DNA of 64,000 nucleotides from assembly GCA_034359265.1 (NCBI GenBank), contig CP136890.1, positions 89,739,501-89,803,500 of the forward strand, read 5' to 3'. The number at the start of each line of letters is the position of its first letter. Within the stretch, counting starts at the first letter, position 1. Both the position numbers and the translations under genes were made by a program. The stretch is from Canna indica. Its lineage: Eukaryota; Streptophyta; Magnoliopsida; Zingiberales; Cannaceae. Shown in pieces: positions 60,248-64,000 of the stretch. The notes under the pieces were generated by a model. That model was given only the letters and a program-made list of their open reading frames with translations. It was not told where the DNA came from and ran no database searches.

Positions 60248-61315
60248 CACTACAATAAATGCTCGTCTAACGAGCAAAAAGAAAAATTGACACCCTAATG
60301 TCCAACTAATGCCCCATTGGGGCTAGAAAAATCAATACTAGTCCCATACTAGCGCCAGTTTCTTCATAAATCACCCTAAAAATTGACATCAAATTTAATT
60401 CGGCACCGATTTCTTCTTTTAAGAGGCGTTTGGTACAATCTAATCTAAATAGATTACTGGTTTGGTACGATGTAATATAAATAGATTACTGATAATCTTA
60501 TTTAAAATTATTTGGGCCCACCGGATTATCGTGTTTGGTTGAAATGAATTATTAGTAATCATGATGCCCATGATAATCTACATTACCACTCAAGTGGTAA
60601 TCCACATTATTAAGGGAGTGGCTGGCTATGTGGATTACCGGTAAAGTGATAAATTTTTTTTTTTCACAAAAATACCTCATACTAAAATATCCTCTATTAA
60701 TAGAAAAAATCCTTGCCTCATCTCATAGTAAAATGGTAATTCCTATTTTTATTTTTTATTCTTTTTATTTTATTTTTATTTTTTTATTTGAGAGTATTTT
60801 AGTTAAAGATATAAGTTCTAAGTATTTTTTTTACCAAACAAGGTGACGTGGATTACTGACGAGATTACTACTCGTCAAATATGATAATATAATATTATCG
60901 ATAATTTTAAAATTAATAATTTATCTGGATGGTAATCTAGATCTCAGTCATTTTAAATGATATTGCACCAAATGTCCACTTAATCTCACGCTGCCTAAGT
61001 GGTTTTTTTAAAAACCTCATTAACTCTTTTAAATAATTCGTCAAATCATTCTTTAACTTATTGATTTGAATTAATATATTTATCTCAACACATAATTAAT
61101 TAATCTTTTAAAAAATAATATAGCAGATCTAGACATCCCATGTGGATTTTATATATATAAAAAATACATTGTCGATACTGATGTTTGCGTCACTAGTTGA
61201 TTATGACTTGCATTCCTTCAGATTAAAAAGCATCCCAAGTAAAATTTTAGCATGAACTAGAAGCTAATTTTTTTTCATTATAATCGGCGTCAGTCTTTCT
61301 TTGGTTCTCGTAGTG
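60248..61315. mobile_element. Putative decayed CACTA-like element
   Basis: Left end CACTACAATAAATGC, right end GGTTCTCGTAGTG, approximately inverse over the terminal CACTAC. The flanking triplets TTG and TTA differ at one base. Internal GGCACCGATTT and AATCGGCGTCAG words near each end may be worn subterminal repeats. A Tourist-like MITE lies inside. Confidence 0.4.
60423..60980. mobile_element. Tourist/PIF-like MITE
   Basis: Starts GAGGCGTTTGGTACAAT and ends with the approximate inverse ATTGCACCAAATGTCCACT, flanked by TAA on both sides (60420-60422 and 60981-60983). This three-base duplication is typical of PIF/Harbinger MITEs. The interior is AT-rich with repeated GATTACT words and no coding. 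Confidence 0.6.
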
Positions 61316-61570
61316 TTAATTTCAATTTTAGAAGGCGTTTGGTTTTTTTTCTTCTTATGGTAAAGTGAGGCTCCCAGAGGGCCACACGAGCATATATATA
61401 TATATATATATATAAAACCTCATACAATAACTAATTTATCTATTCTCTAATTAATGCAGTTCATTTAAAATACAAGATACCGAATCAGGAGTTTAGTAAC
61501 AAAAAAGCAAGATGGGATGAAGTCAGCCATTAAGTTAATGACCATGGCTTAGCAGACGAGAGATTAGCCC

Positions 61571-62010
61571 TCAATCGCCTTCGGTCTGCTTCCCTACCCT
61601 AGCTATTAAGCATGAAGCAATGGTTTTGTTTAGGTCAAATTTCTCATTCCTAAAGATGACATCATTTCTAAAGAACCAAATCATTCGGCTCCAAATCATT
61701 GCTAAATCACTCACATTTGCCTCGGCTTCAGCGAAGCACTCGCCTTTAGTGGGAGGAATTTCTGTCCATCTGATTGATGCCTTATCAAACAATGCCTTCC
61801 GGCCATTGTAGGTGATGCTGCACTGTAGTAGTAGGTGATCTTGATTTTCAGCAGCCTCCTCGCAAAGCACACACTTATCATCATGTAAGAGTGATCCATG
61901 TTTGATAAGTCTCATCTTAGTCGTAAGCTAATTTTTTAGAATAATCCACGTGTGGATTTTGAACTTTATTGGGAGGCTACTCTTCCAAAGGTTTCTTGCC
62001 AGCCTCCACT
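61571..62010 (-). pseudogene. LINE reverse-transcriptase 3' end (zf-RVT) pseudogene
   Basis: The minus strand reads LPIKFKIHTWIILKN, a stop, then MRLIKHGSLLHDDKCVLCEE, NQDHLLLQC and a C-terminal region with MIWSRMIWFFRNDVIFRN. The CxxC...HLLLQC core and the preceding KxKxHTW block are the usual end of plant LINE ORF2. RT and endonuclease parts are not seen, so it is a 5'-truncated copy. Confidence 0.78.
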
Positions 62011-63639
62011 TCACCCCCGAGGCCGAACATGTAAGTATTGTACATAGAGGATATGGAGAATCTTCCGTTTGTTCCCCATCTCCAAGAGGTATAGTCATTG
62101 TCCTCATTCAAATTCGGTATGCCTACGAAGTTCACGAGGCGTTTGGTTTATTGCTAGTGTAAATATTGCAAAAAAATATTTATTGGTAAAAATAAATGTT
62201 TGCAAATATAAATTACAACCTAATATTTGGTTATTCGCAAATAGACTTATAATTTTTATTTACAAGTTTTTGATTGACCGTAAATAAAAATTGTAATTAT
62301 ATTTATAACTAACACTGATATTTGAAAAATAAGAATTATAATATAATTGTGAATTTTTTGATTGTAGCTTGTCAGGTCGGATTGGGTAGACACATAAAGA
62401 AAGAAAAAAGAATGTTGTTTACATTTGCAACTTATAATTTATGATTGTGAACTTTTTGGACGGTAATTTTTTTTTTAGACTGCAAATATTATTAGAAATG
62501 CAATTTATAAATATTAAATGTTGAAAAAAAATTTAATTGTCAATTTGAAAATTATAGTTTCAGGTTTAGTAAAAAATGTTATTTTTTATATTTCGGCCAT
62601 TTGGTTTAATGATTATAAGTTTAGATAATTAAATTCCATAGAAATTAGAAAAAATCTGTATTTTTTTTTTTCCTGAAGGAAGAAATTTTGACTTATTCAC
62701 TACATGCCTTTTATAGAATTAGAGGGCAAATTTGACTTTTTCCTAATGTGTGTTTTTTTTTTCCTGTCAAAGTGTCCCCCGGCCCTGTTAATCTATTTGG
62801 ATGCTACATGATTTTGCATTCAAAATAATTAATTTTCTGAATTAAAATGGTCAATTGACCACGTTCGTTTGACTTGAGCATGTAAAACCTGGCTAGGCTT
62901 GCGTTTGTCAAAGTGTCAAACCCAACTTAAATTTCTTCGTGGCTTGTGTCTCCTGGTACCAACTACCAAGTATCTACCGTCGATTTAGAATAATTATTTT
63001 TCTTTTTCAATATATTTCTTTTTAACAAATAAAATATGTAATTATAATAAAATGCGTAAAAATTATACCGTGGATCACAAAAGTGCACGAATCTCAAAGC
63101 TTCATGAATCATCTATCATCCGTCAACTCAAAGTCAAGGGGTCTTATAAAGTGACAGAAACCTGTGACTTCTCAGAGCTGGATGCAGGTGCGCATTCAAG
63201 TATTCTGACAACAACACGATAATAATAAACCAATAGTAATGCTGCTCTAGATTAATTACAGGTCAAAGGACCAGACCAGACCGTGCTCACTTTGATTGGC
63301 ACGTGCCAGGCTCTGTGCCACGTGCCGATTTCTGGTTGACATTTTTTTAAACTGGTACAGCGGTCTCGAATCCACTGGTTTAAATTGCGGCAATGTGTTC
63401 GTGCAGAATCTCTGGACCCGGTCCAAACTGGGTTCATCTTCAATCACATTCGTCTGGGTCCGGATCAATTAGATCATCCCGTGATTCCGGTTCGACGAAT
63501 TCGAATATTTGGCGGTCGAGTGAGCCGAACCGGCTGACGTCGTGGAGCCGACTCATGCCATTAGAAGTCTTCGAACCCGACTCAGTTCCAAATTCTCTTT
63601 CTTCTATCCCACTGTTCCTGCGCTCGATCTTTCCCTGCG
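62011..63639. other. AT-rich intergenic DNA and upstream region of the AAK6 gene
   Basis: No gene recognised. GGCGTTTGGT and GGCCATTTGGTTT words (62141, 62584) resemble Tourist ends but are in the same orientation, so no element is called. The last 300 bp rise in GC and should contain the promoter and pyrimidine-rich leader of the gene at 63640. Confidence 0.4.
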
Positions 63640-63834
63640 ATGGCCGACGGCGGAAGGGCGAGGCCCAACATCCTGGTGACGGGGACGCCGGGGACGGGGA
63701 AGACAACGACATGCTCGCTCCTCTCTGACGCCATCCGCCTCCGCCACATCAACGTTGGCGAGCTCGTCCGGGAGAAGGATCTCCACGACGGCTGGGACGA
63801 GGAGTTCGAGTGTCACATCATCAACGAGGATCTG
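63640..63834 (+). CDS. AAK6: Adenylate kinase isoenzyme 6 homologue (AAK6/hCINAP), first exon only
   Basis: A 65-codon first exon, [20 protein letters not shown] onward. The Walker A loop GTPGTGKTT binds ATP, followed by [20 protein letters not shown], the signature of the AK6/Fap7 family. These small NMP kinases/ATPases act in the nucleus, where the Arabidopsis and yeast members take part in 18S rRNA maturation. The exon ends CTG|GTTCGT after NEDL; the family sequence continues NEDLV, with V supplied by the next exon. Retaining the intron gives a stop three codons later. The rest of the gene lies beyond the window. Confidence 0.93.
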
Positions 63835-63854
63835 GTTCGTTGATCCGTAATTCT

Positions 63855-63864
63855 AAACCCTAAA
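63855..63864 (+). promoter_or_regulatory. Telo-box-like motif in AAK6 intron 1
   Basis: AAACCCTAAA 21 bp into the intron, with a second AAACCCTAG copy near 63885. Telo-boxes near transcription starts are typical of plant ribosome-biogenesis and translation genes, which fits the AK6 role. The regulatory effect here is inferred. Confidence 0.45.
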
Positions 63865-64000
63865 CCTCTAGTTGTTTATCGTCAAACCCTAGTTTTTATC
63901 GTGAGATTATTTTATCAGTTATCTTAATTCTTGATTATATAGTGATAACTGTTGAAAATTGCAACTTTTTTTGTTGCTATTGGATAAGCGGGTAATCACG

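Noticed and set aside
61333..62170. GGCGTTTGGTT words resembling Tourist MITE ends
   Set aside because: Copies at 61333 and 62141 are in direct, not inverted, orientation and have no matching three-base duplication.

Overview
This window is nuclear DNA of a flowering plant. Every host gene has spliceosomal introns and plant-type family members, the intergenic space is AT-rich, and it is packed with plant transposons (SIRE-type Copia, CACTA, hAT, MULE, PIF/Harbinger, LINE remnants). Two first exons are very GC-rich next to AT-rich introns (bHLH gene near 21.1-21.7 kb, intronless gene near 45.3-46.0 kb), which leans towards a monocot. The species cannot be named from the sequence alone.

Layout. 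1-14.07 kb (+): almost all of ATR, the DNA-damage checkpoint kinase; the N-terminus lies off the left edge and 12 exons are visible. Its introns hold an antisense Copia remnant, a fold-back MULE-type MITE with a perfect 9-bp target duplication, and a LINE scrap. 14.99-18.00 kb: a full-length but dead hAT transposon with an 8-bp duplication. 20.4-21.7 kb (-): a four-exon bHLH93/bHLH61-like transcription factor whose last intron appears to be GC-AG. 23.9-34.4 kb: a SIRE-like Copia retrotransposon with most of pol missing. It carries a MULE-type MITE in gag, a CACTA deletion derivative, and a degenerate extra 3' ORF. 37.8-43.7 kb (-): an SR45a/transformer-2-like splicing factor. Its ATG sits directly on a 5' splice site and is followed by a 20-nt microexon and a 4.2-kb intron. 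45.3-46.0 kb (-): a syringolide-induced protein 14-1-1-like gene. About 48-55.4 kb: a PIF/Harbinger-like region with a broken transposase and a small GRF-zinc-finger ORF, which is cut by a 3.5-kb CACTA element (TSD ATT). 55.4-58.1 kb: a putative long-TIR element containing another CACTA (TSD TAT) that carries a chimeric UDP-glycosyltransferase fragment. 60-62 kb: further CACTA/Tourist-like and LINE remnants. 63.64 kb to the right edge (+): first exon of an adenylate kinase 6 (AAK6/hCINAP) homologue.

The five host genes (ATR, bHLH, SR45a, 14-1-1-like, AAK6) are unrelated housekeeping or regulatory genes and form no pathway cluster. The most unusual content is in the transposon layer: nested insertions dated by intact TSDs, two diverged copies of one CACTA family that differ by an internal deletion, gene-fragment capture, and a GRF-zinc-finger ORF split exactly at a CACTA insertion. 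No CRISPR array, rRNA, tRNA or prokaryotic-style system was found.
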